NCBI RefSeq assembly: GCF_003967075.1
Contig: NZ_AP018669.1
Location: 1 to 22,371 of the forward strand
Reading direction: 5' to 3'
Source: Sphingobium amiense
Lineage (GTDB): Bacteria > Pseudomonadota > Alphaproteobacteria > Sphingomonadales > Sphingomonadaceae
DNA: 22,371 bases
Of the stretch, positions 21,267 through 22,371 are shown in pieces; within the stretch, counting starts at the first letter, position 1, and every line of letters begins with the position of its first letter. Made by a program: the position numbers and the translations under genes. A model generated the notes under the pieces. That model saw only the letters and a list, made by a program, of their open reading frames with translations. It was not told the DNA's origin and did no database searches.

Positions 21267-21298
21267 TCTAGGCGAGGAGACTGCGCCTGCCGCTGCGC

Positions 21299-21397
21299 GG
21301 CACCGTGGCTCTACTCGCTTCGCTCCCCAAGCCCGCAAGCGGTCTTGGCCGAAGGTGACGACCCACATGGCGGGGCCGAGATCGCAAGCGGATCTCG
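21299..21397. repeat. Direct repeat B
   Basis: Diverged copy of 19488-19586 in the same orientation, 99 bp. Together the two copies bracket the dinJ-yafQ-HTH-antitoxin block (about 1.7 kb). The copy lies upstream of the dinJ promoter and at the start of the hairpin-rich leader of the SprT-like gene. Confidence 0.8.
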
Positions 21398-21607
21398 GGC
21401 ATGGTGCCGGCGTGCGCCGGCATGATGTTCGTTCGCATGGGGAAAGGCGGTCCCGGCCGCCTCTCCCCAGCAACGGCAATCAGCGGGACCGGGTTGGCGC
21501 GAAGCGCCCGCCCGCACCACTCCCGCAGATTCCCGCTGCCCCCCTCTCTCGCCGGCTGCTCCGCGCGAACTCGGGAGCGATGGCCGCAGCCATCGCCCCG
21601 CAGGGCG
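21376..21607. repeat. Hairpin string upstream of the SprT-like gene
   Basis: At least six stem-loops: CCGAGATC/GATCTCGG (21376-21398), TGCCGGCG/CGCCGGCA (21405-21422), GGGGAAAGGCGG/CCGCCTCTCCCC (21439-21468, one mismatch), GGCGC-GAA-GCGCC (21496-21508), GCGATGGC/GCCATCGC (21577-21596) and CGCCC/GGGCG (21594-21607, overlapping the previous one). Much of the 380 bp between dinJ and the metalloprotease gene can fold, and no gene is visible in it. It recalls the string at 2627-2722. Confidence 0.55.
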
Positions 21608-21627
21608 ATTTGAAGGGAGTAGAAGGT

Positions 21628-22269
21628 ATGGAACAGGACAACCGGGAAAGCTGGCTCAATCGGGTGGCGGCGGGCATGGCCCCCTTGTTCGCGGCGTTGG
21701 ACGCTCCCCTGCCCGCGCGTATCCGCGTGGCGATCGGCTTCACCAGCTCGGGCCGGAAGGGCAAGGCGATCGGCGAGTGCTGGGATAACCGGCTGAGCGC
21801 GGACGGGCATTTTGAAATCTTCATCCGGCCCGACCTCGCGCACGCGCCTGACGCCATGCCGGCGCAGATCGCGGCCATCCTCGCGCATGAGCTGGTCCAT
21901 GCCGCCGTCGGCATCCCGGCAGGGCATGGGAAAGCGTTTAAACGGATCGCGCTGGGGCTGGGGCTCGTCGGGCCGATGCGCGCCACCACCCCCGGCGAGG
22001 CGTTTCTTGCGGCCGTCGCGCCGATCTTGGACGCCGTTGGCCCCCTCCCCCATGCCCGTCTCGACACCGATGGGGAGTCGACCGCGCCGAAGAAGCAGAA
22101 AACCCGGATGCTCAAATGCGAGTGCGCGACGTGCGGCTATACCGTGAGGACCGCGCGCAAATGGCTTGAGCTGGCCGGAGCGCCGCTTTGCCCGATCGAG
22201 GATCACGGCCGCATGGAGCATGAGCCGCTGGACGACGGCAGCGAGGATGAGGGCGGCGACGACGGCTAG
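21628..22269 (+). CDS. SprT-like zinc metalloprotease domain protein
   Basis: 213 aa from the ATG at 21628, with GGGAG at 21615-21619; the frame is open upstream to 21250, but that part is the hairpin leader. Residues about 8-130 are SprT-like, with the zinc motif HELVH (87-91) and a third ligand candidate H100 in PAGHGKAFKRIA. A zinc-ribbon-like segment follows: C164, C166, C169 and C188 (KCECATCGYTVR...PLCPIE). The tail is acidic. SprT/Spartan proteins cleave DNA-protein crosslinks in eukaryotes; bacterial plasmid copies are uncharacterised, so a role in protecting incoming or replicating DNA is only a guess. It is the last gene before the par promoter. Confidence 0.85.
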   Translation: MEQDNRESWLNRVAAGMAPLFAALDAPLPARIRVAIGFTSSGRKGKAIGECWDNRLSADGHFEIFIRPDLAHAPDAMPAQIAAILAHELVHAAVGIPAGHGKAFKRIALGLGLVGPMRATTPGEAFLAAVAPILDAVGPLPHARLDTDGESTAPKKQKTRMLKCECATCGYTVRTARKWLELAGAPLCPIEDHGRMEHEPLDDGSEDEGGDDG

Positions 22270-22290
22270 ACCGCCCTCCCCTCCCCGCAA

Positions 22291-22338
22291 TTCGGGGTTT
22301 CATTGACGCTGCGCGCCAGTTCGGGGTTTCGTTGACGC
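22291..22338 (+). repeat. Two 19-bp direct repeats before parA
   Basis: TTCGGGGTTTC(A/G)TTGACGC at 22291-22309 and 22320-22338, 29 bp apart, 18 of 19 identical. The second supplies the -35 box of the par promoter. They could bind a regulator of partition or copy number. Confidence 0.7.
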
Positions 22339-22360
22339 AACCGGAGCAAGCCAGTATGAC
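22332..22360 (+). promoter_or_regulatory. par operon promoter
   Basis: -35 TTGACG (22332-22337), 17-bp spacer, -10 TATGAC (22355-22360), followed at once by the ACATGC hexamers that continue into base 1. It points at parA only if the window is circular, and the next in-phase gene is parA at 25. Confidence 0.7.
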
Positions 22361-22361
22361 C

Positions 22362-22371
22362 ACATGCAAAC
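22362..22371 (+). repeat. Centromere-like hexamer array, left part (continues at 1-28)
   Basis: ACATGC at 22362-22367, then AA, then AC (22370-22371) completed by ATGC at 1-4. See the array at 1-28 for phase. Confidence 0.6.

Noticed and set aside
2740..21950. GTTTAAAC sites at about 2747, 16718 and 21936
   Set aside because: Three isolated 8-bp matches with unrelated flanks and no spacing pattern; probably chance.
21268..22290. A 340-codon minus-strand frame over the SprT-like gene
   Set aside because: Shadow of a gene with HELVH and Cys motifs on the + strand. Its tail is just repeat B read on the minus strand.
1..22371. CRISPR array, tRNA, rRNA, relaxase or conjugation genes
   Set aside because: Looked for on both strands. 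No repeat-spacer structure, cloverleaf, rRNA sequence, relaxase motif or mating-pair gene was seen.

Overview
The window is GC-rich and looks like a complete small circular plasmid (22,371 bp) opened inside its partition promoter region. The base after 22371 appears to be base 1. A TTGACG-17 bp-TATGAC promoter near the right end points into parA at the left end, and 8-bp-phased ACATGC hexamers keep exact register across the junction (22362, 22370, 7, 23). Codon use, the RepA type, IS6100 and the envelope genes suggest an alphaproteobacterium, most likely a sphingomonad. That assignment is inference. I see no rRNA, tRNA, CRISPR, relaxase or type IV secretion gene, so if the circle is complete it cannot mobilise itself.

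Layout: (1) 22291-2466 is the backbone: par promoter, parA, a ribbon-helix-helix partner, three centromere-like repeat arrays, convergent repA, and an iteron origin with a DnaA box. (2) 2470-3328 is non-coding DNA with a string of hairpins, a decapitated ORF and the last codons of a broken GNAT gene. (3) 3329-7432 is a complete two-gene Tn3-family transposon (tnpA, res, long tnpR) with 45-bp inverted repeats and an AGAAA target duplication, inserted in the 3' end of the GNAT gene. (4) 7433-12305 is an insertion-sequence graveyard: the GNAT gene cut at its 5' end by IS6100, two tandem IS6100 copies of which the second has lost 35 bp, the first codons of a MarR-like gene, and an IS21-family element (istA/istB).

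(5) 12306-16391 carries a non-coding stretch with an operator-like palindrome and a long stem-loop, then an envelope cassette on the + strand: an MliC-like lipoprotein, a MipA/OmpV porin-like protein, an outer-membrane phospholipase A (PldA, catalytic H/S/N intact) and an overlapping ECF sigma factor without an adjacent anti-sigma gene. (6) 16392-18118 holds an antitoxin-like gene translationally coupled to a tyrosine recombinase.

(7) 18115-21266 is a minus-strand cluster of toxin-antitoxin-like modules. A DUF4160-DUF2442-histidine phosphatase operon has a promoter overlapped by three TTGCACT half-sites. A dinJ-yafQ pair has an operator between its -35 and -10 boxes and is followed by an HTH antitoxin-like gene, a frameshifted XRE antitoxin and two small ORFs. 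The dinJ-led part is flanked by 99-bp diverged direct repeats. (8) 21299-22269 is a hairpin-rich leader and a SprT-like zinc metalloprotease. Replication, partition and addiction genes maintain the plasmid; the envelope cassette is the only obvious cargo.
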